From Psychrosphaera haliotis (GTDB lineage Bacteria; Pseudomonadota; Gammaproteobacteria; Enterobacterales; Alteromonadaceae), in NCBI RefSeq assembly GCF_039523615.1, contig NZ_BAAAFQ010000007.1, positions 372,001 to 436,000 on the forward strand: a stretch of DNA of 64,000 bases, read 5' to 3'. Shown piece by piece: positions 9,590 through 19,221 of this stretch (position 1 is the stretch's first letter; every line of letters starts with the position of its first letter). The translations under genes and the position numbers were made by a program. The notes under the pieces are model-generated. The model was given only the letters and a program-made list of their open reading frames with translations. It was not told the origin of the DNA and made no database searches.

Positions 9590-11210
9590 GTTTTGAGCTC
9601 TGTAACTTACTTGGAAACTCTATGGTGAATATTGCACCTTCCGTTAATTGGCTCTCAACAGATATGCTACCTTGAAGTGCTTGAGTGACTAGGTTGTAAA
9701 CCAAATGTAAACCTAAGCCTGAACCTCCATCGCCGCGTGAAGTTGTGACAAAAGGATCAAAGACTTTTTGTTTAATTTTTTGTTCAATACCGCAACCGTT
9801 GTCTCTAAAAACAATTATACAGTTTCCGTTACTTTCCTCTGCTGTTATAGATATGTCACCTTGCTCCATAGACTTAAATCCGTGCAGAATGGAATTCATG
9901 ATCAAGTTTATAATTATCTGATTGAGTGGACCTGGTTTTGTAGTAATTGAAATTCTGTCATCACAATCCACCGTAATGATATGGCGATATTTTTTTAAGG
10001 TGGGCTGCATAGAGGTAATAATTTCATCTAAATAGGAATGGAGATTAATCTCTCTAATCACGCCTGCAGTTTGATCGACTGCAACCTGCTTAAAGGAGCT
10101 AATTAAATCAGCTGCTCGAGTCAAATTGCGATAGATTATTTGAGTGTTTTCTTTGCTCTCTGTTAAAAAAGCCGTTAACTGACCTGCACTTAATGTCTTA
10201 TCATCAAGTTTGCTTGAAATCTCGTCTATCCGGTCGGAAAGCATTGTTGATGCTGTTACGCCAAGCCCTATTGGCGTATTAACCTCATGTGCAACGCCAG
10301 CAACCATTTGTCCTAAGCTTGCCATTTTCTCCGACTGAATAACTTGTGACTGATACTGATGAACCTGTTCCAGAGCCGTTAATAGCTCTTGGTTAGACTC
10401 TTTAAGGGCTTTTGTTCGGTATACAACCTTTTCTTCAAGATTTTGATTAAGCTCAGTTATTTCTTCTTCTGCCAATGAAAACCGCCTAATTTGCTGGGCA
10501 ATTTTTGCAAGCAGCTCATTTACGGCATTGGTAACAACGGCAATTTCGTCAAACTCTATTGGAGAAACTTTTTTAGAAAATGAGGGATCTCGGCTAGCAG
10601 CTTCTAATTCGTCTACAAATCGAGTAATAGGTTTTAATATTCTGTTTCTTAGGGAATGAGCAATGACAAAGGCGACAATAACAACCGCAAGTATAATTAT
10701 TAGATTAATCTTCAGTAATTCATACAGATCATTGTGGTAGCTTGATGTAGAAAGCTTTATATAAATGTAACCAATAACGGTATCTAGCTTTGAGTGCGTT
10801 ATGGGCAAAGAATATTCTAAATAGTTTTCATTAAAGCGAGGGGTCAGTAGATTATTTAACCGATCTTTTTGTTCTACAATGGGAGCAATGTCACCACTGT
10901 TGTAGCTAGTAAAAAATTTTATACTTTGAGATTCTTCATCCACTTTGTAAATATGAACATTTAGTATTTCTTTCACGCTTTTTAGGGTGTTTAAAAAATC
11001 GTTTAGGCCAACGCGTTGATCAAAAGCAATGGGTACGGCTGCGTTATAGGCAATTATCTCACTAATGGTATTCGCTAAATATATTGATTCGTCTTTCTGA
11101 TTTTTTTTATAGGTCAAGGTGGATATGGTAACGGAGACCACGAGAGTCAATATGCTCACGAGCAGTATTGCTGTGTTTATTGCGGACTTTAATGACAGAC
11201 TATTGTTCAT
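9582..11210 (-). CDS. Membrane sensor histidine kinase
   Basis: This 542-residue kinase has TM1 at about 11-33, a periplasmic domain of about 130 residues, TM2 at about 166-186, a HAMP domain to about 240 and a coiled coil (EEEITELNQNLEEKV). The phosphoacceptor box is VAGVAHEVNTPIG (His near 306). The ATPase domain has an N box (NLIMNSILHG), DNGCGI and GDGGSGLGLHL. No receiver domain is attached and no response regulator gene adjoins it. The only coupled gene is the YfiR-like protein, which overlaps its 3' end. The partner regulator must be elsewhere. Confidence 0.88.
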   Translation of the reverse strand: MNNSLSLKSAINTAILLVSILTLVVSVTISTLTYKKNQKDESIYLANTISEIIAYNAAVPIAFDQRVGLNDFLNTLKSVKEILNVHIYKVDEESQSIKFFTSYNSGDIAPIVEQKDRLNNLLTPRFNENYLEYSLPITHSKLDTVIGYIYIKLSTSSYHNDLYELLKINLIIILAVVIVAFVIAHSLRNRILKPITRFVDELEAASRDPSFSKKVSPIEFDEIAVVTNAVNELLAKIAQQIRRFSLAEEEITELNQNLEEKVVYRTKALKESNQELLTALEQVHQYQSQVIQSEKMASLGQMVAGVAHEVNTPIGLGVTASTMLSDRIDEISSKLDDKTLSAGQLTAFLTESKENTQIIYRNLTRAADLISSFKQVAVDQTAGVIREINLHSYLDEIITSMQPTLKKYRHIITVDCDDRISITTKPGPLNQIIINLIMNSILHGFKSMEQGDISITAEESNGNCIIVFRDNGCGIEQKIKQKVFDPFVTTSRGDGGSGLGLHLVYNLVTQALQGSISVESQLTEGAIFTIEFPSKLQSSKHD

Positions 11211-11419
11211 AATTTATGTTAACTATTTGCTTTAATTAACCAAAAAGAAACGAAACAAAAATTCAAATTTATACACCTAAATTAGTAGACCTATTTAAAT
11301 AGAATAGTTGTTATTATAAAGAAAGGAAGTGGATTTAAGCGATTGCTTTAATTATTTTTTATCGTTCTGAGTCTATAGCTAAAAAATAGCTAAAGTAGGG
11401 GCAAAAAAACAGGTAAGAA

Positions 11420-11439
11420 AGGGGCTACATTAAGCCCCT
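11420..11439 (-). terminator. Probable terminator downstream of rsmC
   Basis: A 7-bp GC-rich stem (AGGGGCT at 11420-11426, AGCCCCT at 11433-11439, 6-nt loop) lies 19 bp past the rsmC stop. On minus it is followed by TTCTTACCTGTTTTTTT, so the U tract is interrupted. It may also serve readthrough from the other side. Confidence 0.55.
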
Positions 11440-11457
11440 CTTGATAGATTTTTAAGA

Positions 11458-12534
11458 TTAGCGGATGTGATAAACCGAAAAACGTTTATTATTGATTATT
11501 GTTTTTCCGCTTTTAAGGTATTTTTGAAATAGTTCTGGGTAAGGCAAGAATGAATTAGCCACAACCCACATATTGAAACGGTTTTTAAGTAATACCGCGC
11601 TATTTTTTAAAAATTGATCAACTATTGAATAGTCTGTTTGCAAGCCTGTATGAAATGGCGGATTTGAAACAATAAAGTCAAACTGATTGGCTTTGTTCAT
11701 TAAATTAGCAAGTCCATTTGAGTGGATTGCCGTGGCAGTTACGTTATTTAATTCAAACGTGCGCTTACTACTTTCTATCGCAAGAACGTCAACATCAATG
11801 CCAATCACTTCATTTTTAGAATCAAGGCTCAATACCGTAGCAATAACACCGCAACCACAACCAAAGTCGATGCCTTTTCCTTCAACAGGTAACATGTTTT
11901 TTAGTAACAGTTCAGTACCGTTATCTAAACCTTTAGCGCTAAACACGCCAGGTAAAGACGCAAGCGTTACTTTTTTAGTTTCACCAGACACGTTAATTTC
12001 TAGGTTGGTTTCACTAAACCAGCTTTCCATTGTTTTATTGCATGGCTCATTGTTTGATACAGCATTAAACAACATACAATGTCTAGCAGAGTCGATTTTC
12101 CTCGCTCCAGTAGTAAATTTGTTTAAAACTTTATCGCAGCCTTTTACGCCACCCTTTTTTTCACCAATAACAAAATATTCGCCATCAGTTTTTAAAAGCT
12201 GGCTCACCATCGACAAATAATAATCAAAGCGAAGTTTTGCTTTAGGGTAATAGATGATCACAGCGTCAAATTCACCCGCTTGTGCTTTGGTTAACCAAGC
12301 AGACTTGTGAACTTTTAGGTTGTCTTGTGATGACACAGACTGAGACGATAAATACTCAGCGGTATCAATATAAGGCGTGTAAACAGTCCAATGAATATCA
12401 GGGCGTAGTTTTGATAACTCGTTTAATGATGCGTCTGGTAACGCATCCATCAATAAAATATTGCCTGCAGGTAAATGGTCTATATTACGAATGATAACTT
12501 GGTTTTCGCTTTGAAAAGCACTGTTAGAAGCCAT
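11458..12534 (-). CDS. rsmC: 16S rRNA (guanine-1207-N2)-methyltransferase
   Basis: RsmC methylates G1207 of 16S rRNA in the 30S subunit. The 358-residue protein has the two-domain form: a degenerate N-terminal methyltransferase-like domain and a catalytic C-terminal domain. The latter carries the SAM-binding motif (GIDFGCGCGVIATVL) and the NPPFH catalytic motif in FDFIVSNPPFHTGLQTDY. The ending NNKRFSVYHI is typical of the family. The gene begins 1 bp after the trmB stop, so the two form an operon of RNA methyltransferases. Confidence 0.93.
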   Translation of the reverse strand: MASNSAFQSENQVIIRNIDHLPAGNILLMDALPDASLNELSKLRPDIHWTVYTPYIDTAEYLSSQSVSSQDNLKVHKSAWLTKAQAGEFDAVIIYYPKAKLRFDYYLSMVSQLLKTDGEYFVIGEKKGGVKGCDKVLNKFTTGARKIDSARHCMLFNAVSNNEPCNKTMESWFSETNLEINVSGETKKVTLASLPGVFSAKGLDNGTELLLKNMLPVEGKGIDFGCGCGVIATVLSLDSKNEVIGIDVDVLAIESSKRTFELNNVTATAIHSNGLANLMNKANQFDFIVSNPPFHTGLQTDYSIVDQFLKNSAVLLKNRFNMWVVANSFLPYPELFQKYLKSGKTIINNKRFSVYHIR

Positions 12535-12535
12535 G

Positions 12536-13285
12536 TTATTTTACTCGCTCAAACATAATGTCCCATACGCCATGACCTAAACGGTGACCACGTTGTTCAA
12601 ACTTAGTTAGTGGACGGCTGTCAGGACGTTCAACAAATACGTTTGTTTTATTTGCATCACTATTAATTTTTGATGCGATATTAGAGAATGTGTCCGTTGA
12701 GTCCATTACTTCAATCATATGTTCAGAATAGTTTTCCCAGTCTGTGGCCATATGGAAAACACCGCCCATTTTCAATTTGGTACGAAGGCTCTCAACAAAG
12801 GCTTGCTGCACAATTCTTCGCTTGTGGTGACGAGTTTTGTGCCACGGATCAGGGAAAAACAACTGTACAGTTGTTAAAGATTCATCTGCAATACAGTCAC
12901 GTAATATCTCAATCGCGTCATGATTATACAAACGTAAGTTGGTTACGCCTGCTTCGTCTGCCGATGACAAACATGCACCTACTCCTGGCAGGTGAACTTC
13001 AATTCCAACAAAGTTTTTGTCAGGCGCATTTTTGGCCATTTCAACCAGTGACGCACCCATGCCAAAACCAATTTCTAAAACAACAGGGTTGTCGTTGCCA
13101 AACACTGTTTTAAAGTCGACTAAACCTTGTTTATGCTCTAACCCCATTGTTGGCCAGAACTGATCTAATGCCTTTTGCTGACCTTTTGTTAGACGGCCTT
13201 CGCGCTTAACAAAACTTTTGATAGTTCTGATGTATTTGCCTTCAGCTTGCGCCTGTTCAACAGTGTTACGAGTATTATCAGTCAT
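12536..13285 (-). CDS. trmB: tRNA (guanine-46-N7)-methyltransferase
   Basis: TrmB makes m7G46 in the variable loop of many tRNAs. The 249-residue protein has the SAM-binding motif EIGFGMGASLVEMA, the segment GIEVHLPGVGACL, the hallmark FFPDPWHKTRHHKRR and the C-terminal TKFEQRGHRLGHGVWDI. The length is normal. It is the first gene of a two-gene unit with rsmC and is transcribed away from mutY. The 134-bp gap between the divergent trmB and mutY must hold both promoters. Confidence 0.95.
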   Translation of the reverse strand: MTDNTRNTVEQAQAEGKYIRTIKSFVKREGRLTKGQQKALDQFWPTMGLEHKQGLVDFKTVFGNDNPVVLEIGFGMGASLVEMAKNAPDKNFVGIEVHLPGVGACLSSADEAGVTNLRLYNHDAIEILRDCIADESLTTVQLFFPDPWHKTRHHKRRIVQQAFVESLRTKLKMGGVFHMATDWENYSEHMIEVMDSTDTFSNIASKINSDANKTNVFVERPDSRPLTKFEQRGHRLGHGVWDIMFERVK

Positions 13286-13419
13286 GACTTCTTAATTTTT
13301 TTAGTTGAAATTGATTAAATTTTGGCGCGCATTATCTTACAGCAGAGCAAGTGTCTCAAGCTGTTTACGTCAATTCGTTAATTATTTGTTATAGTGCGCA
13401 GCATTAAAGATAGTGAATA

Positions 13420-14511
13420 ATGACAAAAAGAACAGTTATGCCAGAGTTAACAAAAGCAGAATGCAGTTGGTTTACAAAACAATCTTTAGATTGGTACGAC
13501 ATCAATGGTCGTAAACATTTGCCTTGGCAACAATCAGTTACGCCATATAGAGTGTGGTTGTCGGAAGTAATGTTACAGCAGACACAAGTAACAACTGTGA
13601 TCCCTTACTTTGAAAAGTTCACCGCAGATTTCCCCACTGTTTCAGATTTGGCAAACGCACCTGAAGATGAGGTTTTACACCTGTGGACTGGACTAGGGTA
13701 TTACGCACGCGCTCGTAATCTGCACAAAGCCGCTAAAAAAGTTCGTGATGAATACAACGGCGTATTCCCTTCAGAGTTTCAACAAGTTTTAGATTTACCA
13801 GGAGTAGGGCGTTCCACTGCTGGCGCAGTTTTATCACTTTCACTAGGTCAGCATCACCCAATCCTTGATGGAAATGTAAAGCGAGTACTTACTCGTTTTT
13901 ATGCAGTGGAAGGTTGGCCTGGGAAAAAAACAGTGGAAAATACGTTATGGAGCTATGCAGAACAACTAACACCCTCGTCTAGACCTGGAAACTTTAATCA
14001 AGTGATGATGGACTTAGGGGCAACCGTCTGCACAAGAAGCAAACCTAAATGTGAAATCTGTCCATTATCTGAAAAGTGCGCAGCAAAAGCGCAATCAAGG
14101 CAAACGGATTTTCCCTTTTCTAAACCTAAAAAAGAAAAGCCGATCAAGTTTGTTTATATGCTGATGCTTAAAAATGGCTCTGAAGTGTTTATGTATCAAC
14201 GCCCACCATCAGGCATTTGGGGAGGGTTATATAGTTTCCCAGAGTTTGAGACGTTAGACATGTTACAGCATTACCTTGATGATCTAGGTTTGGGGAATTC
14301 TGATTTGGATTTTGATGAAAACTTGTTGTTTAGGCATACATTTAGTCATTATCATTTAGATATACAACCGCTTGTATTACCGGTTGGAGCGCTACCAAAA
14401 ATACAGCCTGCAGTTGGTGAGCAGAATAAGTTGTGGTTTAACGCTGGGGAAATAGAAACGAACAAAGTTGGGTTGTCGGCGGTTGCTAAAAAGTTACTGC
14501 AAGATTTATAG
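13420..14511 (+). CDS. mutY: A/G-specific adenine DNA glycosylase
   Basis: MutY removes adenine mispaired with 8-oxoguanine. The 363-residue protein has the helix-hairpin-helix region (LPGVGRSTAGAVLSLSLG) with the catalytic Asp in HHPILDGNVKRVL, the VMLQQTQV segment, and a 4Fe-4S cluster motif C-X6-C-X2-C-X5-C (CTRSKPKCEICPLSEKC). A C-terminal NUDIX-like domain reads QRPPSGIWGGLYSFPEF. The first ATG (13420) is used; a second in-frame ATG at 13438 is an alternative, and neither has a strong ribosome site. yggX follows 77 bp later, as in enterobacteria. Confidence 0.96.
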   Translation: MTKRTVMPELTKAECSWFTKQSLDWYDINGRKHLPWQQSVTPYRVWLSEVMLQQTQVTTVIPYFEKFTADFPTVSDLANAPEDEVLHLWTGLGYYARARNLHKAAKKVRDEYNGVFPSEFQQVLDLPGVGRSTAGAVLSLSLGQHHPILDGNVKRVLTRFYAVEGWPGKKTVENTLWSYAEQLTPSSRPGNFNQVMMDLGATVCTRSKPKCEICPLSEKCAAKAQSRQTDFPFSKPKKEKPIKFVYMLMLKNGSEVFMYQRPPSGIWGGLYSFPEFETLDMLQHYLDDLGLGNSDLDFDENLLFRHTFSHYHLDIQPLVLPVGALPKIQPAVGEQNKLWFNAGEIETNKVGLSAVAKKLLQDL

Positions 14512-14588
14512 AGATGAAACTGGGGTAGCATATGCACTCTAACCTTATTACAATACGTTTAAACACTAATTAGAAGCGAATATAAACT

Positions 14589-14861
14589 ATGGCTCGTCAA
14601 GTATTTTGTGAACACTTAAAAAAAGAAGCAGAAGGGTTAGACTTTCAATTATACCCTGGTGAAATTGGTACACGCATTTTTAACGGAATTTCGAAAGAAG
14701 CTTGGTCTGAGTGGCAAAAGAAGCAAGTCATGCTAATTAACGAACATAAGCTTTCTATGATAAACCCTGAACATCGTGAGTTGTTGGAATCAACAATGGT
14801 TGGCTTCTTATTTGAAGGCAAAGACGTTGAAATTGAAGGTTACGTACCGAAAAGCAAATAG
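14589..14861 (+). CDS. yggX: Probable Fe(2+)-trafficking protein YggX
   Basis: This 90-residue cytosolic protein protects iron-sulfur clusters against oxidation and takes part in iron trafficking. It matches the family along its whole length, including the start MARQVFCEHLKKEAEGLDF with the conserved Cys7, the GTRIFNGISKEAW segment and the C-terminal NPEHRELLESTMVGFLF. It lies just downstream of mutY, whose product carries an Fe-S cluster, in the arrangement conserved across gammaproteobacteria. A terminator follows at 14933. Confidence 0.95.
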   Translation: MARQVFCEHLKKEAEGLDFQLYPGEIGTRIFNGISKEAWSEWQKKQVMLINEHKLSMINPEHRELLESTMVGFLFEGKDVEIEGYVPKSK

Positions 14862-14932
14862 TCCGGATTTTTAGCTTTACCTCTAATATGAAATATATTA
14901 TCTACCGGTAAATGCTAAATACGCTGGAAAGT

Positions 14933-14969
14933 AAGGCCTGATAACAATTTGTCGTCAGGCCTTTTTGTT
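14933..14969 (+). terminator. Terminator after yggX, shared with convergent kinase gene
   Basis: A 9-bp perfect stem (AAGGCCTGA at 14933-14941, TCAGGCCTT at 14955-14963) is followed by TTTTGTTATT on plus. The hairpin adjoins the stop of the convergent gene at 14968, so it may act in both directions; the minus-side U tract is poorer. Confidence 0.85.
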
Positions 14970-17775
14970 ATTTATATTCGCTGTTAACGTAGTTAATAAC
15001 ATCGTTAAATTGCTGTTGAATTTTAATAACCAATAAACCAATGTCTGCACTATCGGCTGTATGCGCAACCTCTTCCAATTCAAAGGCCGAATTAAACAAT
15101 GGCATTGCGCCGACACTTTTAGACATAGACTTGAACTGGTGAGCTAAGTTCTTAAGATTTTCACGATCTGTATGCTCGACAGAGATATTCATTTTATCAA
15201 TTAACTCGTTGCCTCTCGCTTTGAACATATCCAAGTATTTCACGTGTCTTTCTTTATCATTACCCAAGTAACTTACCAACACAGATTGCTGAATTGGCTC
15301 TCCAGAGCTTGGAATAGTTTCGGTTACTTTTGTTCTGCTCACTTCTTTCAATGATGTCGCTGCTTCATTGTTGTCTATATTTAGCCATTTTTTCATGACA
15401 ACTTCTAAATCATTTAACTCTAGAGGTTTTGTAAGATAACCGTCCATTCCTAAGCTAATACATTTTTGTTCTTCGCCTTTCAGTGCATTTGCTGTGATAG
15501 CTACAACGCGAGTAAAGTTTTCGTTGTCACTGCCATTAGGACCTTCTTCACGAATAGTTTTTACTACGTCGTAGCCGCTTTTATGAGGCATATGAAGGTC
15601 AGTAAGTACTAATGGATATTTATGCTCACGCCACAGTTCAATCGCTTCCTGTCCGTCGTTCGCAACTTCAACGGCATAACCAAGCATATTCAGCTGCTCT
15701 GATATTACTCGTTGGTTCATCGCGTTGTCTTCTGCCAGCAAAACCAGTTGATTCTTTTTACGTGCTTCATCAATAGTCATTGTTGCTACTGATTTTACAT
15801 TGGACTCTTTTGGCGCAGACGGGTCGTGTTTCTTATTGTCAGTCACGTCTTGAATTAATTCTAATAAATTACTTCGGCACAGTGGAGTTGCGTGCATATA
15901 CCAAACACGGTCATGTTCCTGAACCTGATTGTCCATAGTGCTACTTAGTACTAAGAATCGGGTGTTTAATAGGTTAGGGTGTTCAAGCAGGTCGTATACT
16001 AAATTTACAGTATCGTCGTGTTGAATGGTTGCATCGATAACCCAAATTGACTGGTGGGACTGTTCAAAACGATAATGTTCTGTAACCTGCTTTAAGGCTT
16101 CTGCAGTATGGCAGGCGGTAACATTCGCGTTATAGTGTTTAACGTAAGATTCCATTGCCGCAATGTTGTGGTAGTCACTAGAAAAACAAACTAAGTCTAA
16201 CTCTGAAAATTCGTGCTTAGGTGTTTGTTGTGTATCTACGCTTGAGCGCAGTGGCAGCGACACTGTAAACTCGGAACCTTCACCCAATTCAGACTTAACA
16301 TCAATGTGACCATACATTAAGTCGGTTAACCTTTGGCAAATTGTTAAGCCTAAACCTGTGCCGCCAAATTGACGAGTTACAGACCCTTCGGCTTGATTAA
16401 ATGGTTGGAATACATAGTTGACTTGTCGGTCAGTCATGCCTTTACCGTTGTCGATAACTCTTAATACTACATTGGTAAACTCGAGGTTCTTTTCGCTTAT
16501 TTCAGCTCTTATCTGAACAACCCCTTTTTTAGACTTAGACGAGTTTGTAAACTTAATAGCATTGCCGGCTAAGTTAAATAAGATTTGACGAATTCTAATT
16601 GGATCGCCCATTAAGTTTTCGCTGATAGCAGGGTCGCAGTATAAGCGCAGCTCAACATTCTTTTGTTCCGCTACCGACAGCAAGGTTCTTCCTACTGCTT
16701 CAACAATGTCGTTGATAGACATAGGGATACTTTCTACTTCAAGTTTACCAGCTTCAATTTTTGAGAAGTCTAAGATGTCATCGATTATTCTTAAAAGTGA
16801 GAATGCGGACTCTCGAATAGTATCGGAAAGTCTAAATTGATTTTGATTTAATGTGCTTCGACGAAGCAAATCAATAGATCCTATTATGCCGTTCATTGGC
16901 GTTCTGATTTCGTGACTCATTGTTGCTAAGAAGGTAGATTTAGATTCATTCGCTTGTTCCGCTTCTTCCATTGCCATACGAAGTGCGTTGGTTCGCTCAT
17001 TAATCTTACTTTCCATTTCTTGTGCTAGCTTGTCATTCGCTAAATCTAATTCTGAATTGTCTGCTCTAAGACCGTCTACCTTTTTAAGTAGGCTGTTAAT
17101 GGTTGCCGCTAGCATGGCAAATGGACCAAATCGTTTTGGAGCTAAACGCTTATCAAACTTGTCTTTGGTTAAAATTAAATTAGTCTCGGCCATTAAAGGC
17201 ATAGTGTTCTTATTCACATTCTGGTTAAACAGTGAGATTAATAAGCGGGTTAAAACAATGGCACCAATAAGTGAAATAAGGAATAAACTGAATATAAAAC
17301 TAACATCAGCCTTTTGTTTGAGCATTGTGCCAATTAATAGACCCGTTTCTTCGCCATTTACAGTGATGATTTTTCTAATCTCTACCCAGCTATTTAAGTC
17401 TGAAACGTGGTTGGCCAAAATTGGGCTAGGGATATAACCTTTAAGCTGACTTGTGCTGGCTTGTTTAATAAGTTGTCCGCCTTCGAGGCGATATAGGAAA
17501 AAGGCTTTATTCTTCGACTCACCATGAATGGCGTTAATGTAAAACTGAGCGGGCGTTTGATTTTCGATATCCATGATGTTGTCAGGCATGCCTTTAGCAA
17601 TTGAATTGACATGCTTTTGAAGATCTGTGGTGAGTTGGTCTGGTTTTAACCACTGTGAGAATGTGTACAACCCACCAATACCGGCCATTGCAGCTAAGCA
17701 CCCAAACAAGACAAACCAGATTAATACTACGTGTGCTATCTTTACAAACTTGAGCTTTTTAATTTTATTATCCAT
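14968..17775 (-). CDS. Hybrid sensor histidine kinase, BarA/ArcB type (HK-REC-HPt)
   Basis: This 935-residue membrane phosphorelay kinase has TM1 at about 14-36, a periplasmic domain, and TM2 at about 160-180. A linker and coiled coil are followed by a HisKA domain (ATMSHEIRTPMNGIIGS, His near 287) and an ATPase domain (NLAGNAIKFTN, GGTGLGLTICQ). A first receiver-like region near 535-650 lacks the acidic pocket. The true receiver has LLAEDN and LTDLHMPHKSGYD (Asp near 724). The C-terminal HPt domain has its His in LAHQFKSMSKS (near 877). This is BarA-like architecture. The divergent neighbour at 17918 is a receiver-EAL protein and a natural candidate recipient, but that is inference. Confidence 0.9.
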   Translation of the reverse strand: MDNKIKKLKFVKIAHVVLIWFVLFGCLAAMAGIGGLYTFSQWLKPDQLTTDLQKHVNSIAKGMPDNIMDIENQTPAQFYINAIHGESKNKAFFLYRLEGGQLIKQASTSQLKGYIPSPILANHVSDLNSWVEIRKIITVNGEETGLLIGTMLKQKADVSFIFSLFLISLIGAIVLTRLLISLFNQNVNKNTMPLMAETNLILTKDKFDKRLAPKRFGPFAMLAATINSLLKKVDGLRADNSELDLANDKLAQEMESKINERTNALRMAMEEAEQANESKSTFLATMSHEIRTPMNGIIGSIDLLRRSTLNQNQFRLSDTIRESAFSLLRIIDDILDFSKIEAGKLEVESIPMSINDIVEAVGRTLLSVAEQKNVELRLYCDPAISENLMGDPIRIRQILFNLAGNAIKFTNSSKSKKGVVQIRAEISEKNLEFTNVVLRVIDNGKGMTDRQVNYVFQPFNQAEGSVTRQFGGTGLGLTICQRLTDLMYGHIDVKSELGEGSEFTVSLPLRSSVDTQQTPKHEFSELDLVCFSSDYHNIAAMESYVKHYNANVTACHTAEALKQVTEHYRFEQSHQSIWVIDATIQHDDTVNLVYDLLEHPNLLNTRFLVLSSTMDNQVQEHDRVWYMHATPLCRSNLLELIQDVTDNKKHDPSAPKESNVKSVATMTIDEARKKNQLVLLAEDNAMNQRVISEQLNMLGYAVEVANDGQEAIELWREHKYPLVLTDLHMPHKSGYDVVKTIREEGPNGSDNENFTRVVAITANALKGEEQKCISLGMDGYLTKPLELNDLEVVMKKWLNIDNNEAATSLKEVSRTKVTETIPSSGEPIQQSVLVSYLGNDKERHVKYLDMFKARGNELIDKMNISVEHTDRENLKNLAHQFKSMSKSVGAMPLFNSAFELEEVAHTADSADIGLLVIKIQQQFNDVINYVNSEYK

Positions 17776-17917
17776 TTAAGAGTGACTTTATTTATTGATT
17801 ATTATTAGTAACTAGCTTAATAATAGATACTAGTTGTTCACTTTTTGCATACAAATGTCCGTTAAGTAAACAATACCTCCTTCAACTCCGTTTAATCAAG
17901 GTTTTTGTGCTGGGAAT

Positions 17918-19072
17918 ATGGAATATATCAATTTATTAAATAGGATTACCGCAGTCGATGATGATCCTTTTTTCTTGCATTTTATTGAAGATAAATTTCA
18001 AGAGATTGGGCTAAACAATGTTAACTTATTTAGTGATCCTAACTTAGGCTTAGAAAGCCTTATTGTTAGTTCTGAGTTTAATGACCTTGTGTTAGTTGAC
18101 TTACAAATGCCTGAAATAGATGGCATTGCATTTTTGAAATTACTTGGGGGTGCAGGATATAAAGGTCAGGTTGTTGTTATAAGTGGGTTTGAGTCTAAAG
18201 TCTTGCAGATGGCGGAATCTATCGCAAAACAACGAGATTTAGCTATTTTGGGGCAATTGACAAAACCATTCTCGGCTGTGCAATTAAATGGCTTGGTGGA
18301 TAGAGCCCTATCACGAATTATTTCAGCAGAGAATCCTGAGTTCGTAGCTTCAGTAGAAAATTACGACCCAGACAATTTTGAGATTAATGAAGTTTCGTTG
18401 TGTCCAGTTATCCAGCCTCAAATAAACATCGATAATGAAAGTATTGTTGGTTATGAGATCTTATCTCGCTTAAAAGCACTAGACGGTACAATTATTTATC
18501 CCAACCAATTTATAAGTGATTTTGAAGAAAACGGCCGAATTTCTGAATTTAATAAAGTGCTGTTTAGAACATCATTGGCTCGAATGGCAAAATACCCAAA
18601 TATAAACTTTTCAATGAACCTGTCTATGCGAGACTTAAACTCTCATAGGATTGTTGATGAGATTGACTCATTACTTAGAGAGTTTGGTGTTCAGGCTAGT
18701 CGTTTGACCATAGAGATTACAGAAACCTGTCTAGTGGAAAATTTATTAACAGCTCAGGAAATTGCAACGCGACTAAGACTGTTAGGTTGCTCACTAGCCA
18801 TAGATGACTACGGTACCGGTTATTCCACGATGAAACAGTTAACGGAGTTTCCTTTTAAAGAGTTAAAAATAGACCGACAGTACATCAGTAATTGTCATAC
18901 ACACGAAGAGCACCAAATTATAATTCGTTCAACAGTTGAAATGGCAAAAGCGTTGGGGATGAAAACCGTTGCTGAGGGTGTTGAAACAAAAGAAGAGTTA
19001 GAGTTTGTTAAAGAAGCAGGTATTGAAATTGTTCAGGGATATTACTATTCGAAGCCTTATGTTTGGGCTTAA
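17918..19072 (+). CDS. Response regulator with EAL c-di-GMP phosphodiesterase domain
   Basis: This 384-residue protein has a receiver (acidic residues D14-D16, phosphoacceptor D61 in LVDLQMPEIDG, conserved Lys in LTKPFS) and an EAL domain from about residue 155. The EAL signature reads YEILSRL (E-I-L for E-A-L). The other catalytic residues are present: Asn in FSMNLS, Glu in IEITET, the Asp pair in IDDYGTGYS, Lys in LKIDR, EGVET, and the end VQGYYYSKP. It should therefore hydrolyse c-di-GMP under phosphorylation control. It diverges from the BarA-type kinase across 142 bp. There is no DNA-binding domain. Confidence 0.9.
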   Translation: MEYINLLNRITAVDDDPFFLHFIEDKFQEIGLNNVNLFSDPNLGLESLIVSSEFNDLVLVDLQMPEIDGIAFLKLLGGAGYKGQVVVISGFESKVLQMAESIAKQRDLAILGQLTKPFSAVQLNGLVDRALSRIISAENPEFVASVENYDPDNFEINEVSLCPVIQPQINIDNESIVGYEILSRLKALDGTIIYPNQFISDFEENGRISEFNKVLFRTSLARMAKYPNINFSMNLSMRDLNSHRIVDEIDSLLREFGVQASRLTIEITETCLVENLLTAQEIATRLRLLGCSLAIDDYGTGYSTMKQLTEFPFKELKIDRQYISNCHTHEEHQIIIRSTVEMAKALGMKTVAEGVETKEELEFVKEAGIEIVQGYYYSKPYVWA

Positions 19073-19135
19073 ATGCTATTTTTTGCCCAATTAGTCTATT
19101 TTATGCCCATTTAATTAAAGTATTTAAAAAACTAG

Positions 19136-19170
19136 TTGACTTAAAACCCCAAAATCCGTTTAATACACGC
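19136..19170 (+). promoter_or_regulatory. Sigma-70 promoter of the tRNA cluster with GC-rich discriminator
   Basis: TTGACT at 19136-19141 is followed 17 bases later by TTTAAT (19159-19164), then ACACGCCGCACC. A near-consensus -35 with a GC-rich discriminator is the usual layout of stringently controlled stable-RNA promoters. It lies about 50 bp before the first tRNA. Confidence 0.7.
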
Positions 19171-19221
19171 CGCACCAAGTAGGACTGTTTAAAACACGAA
19201 AACTTGATGCACGCACTTAGT

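Noticed and set aside
11687..12220. A 177-codon open frame on plus, opposite rsmC
   Set aside because: Antisense to the full RsmC coding sequence with no independent support.
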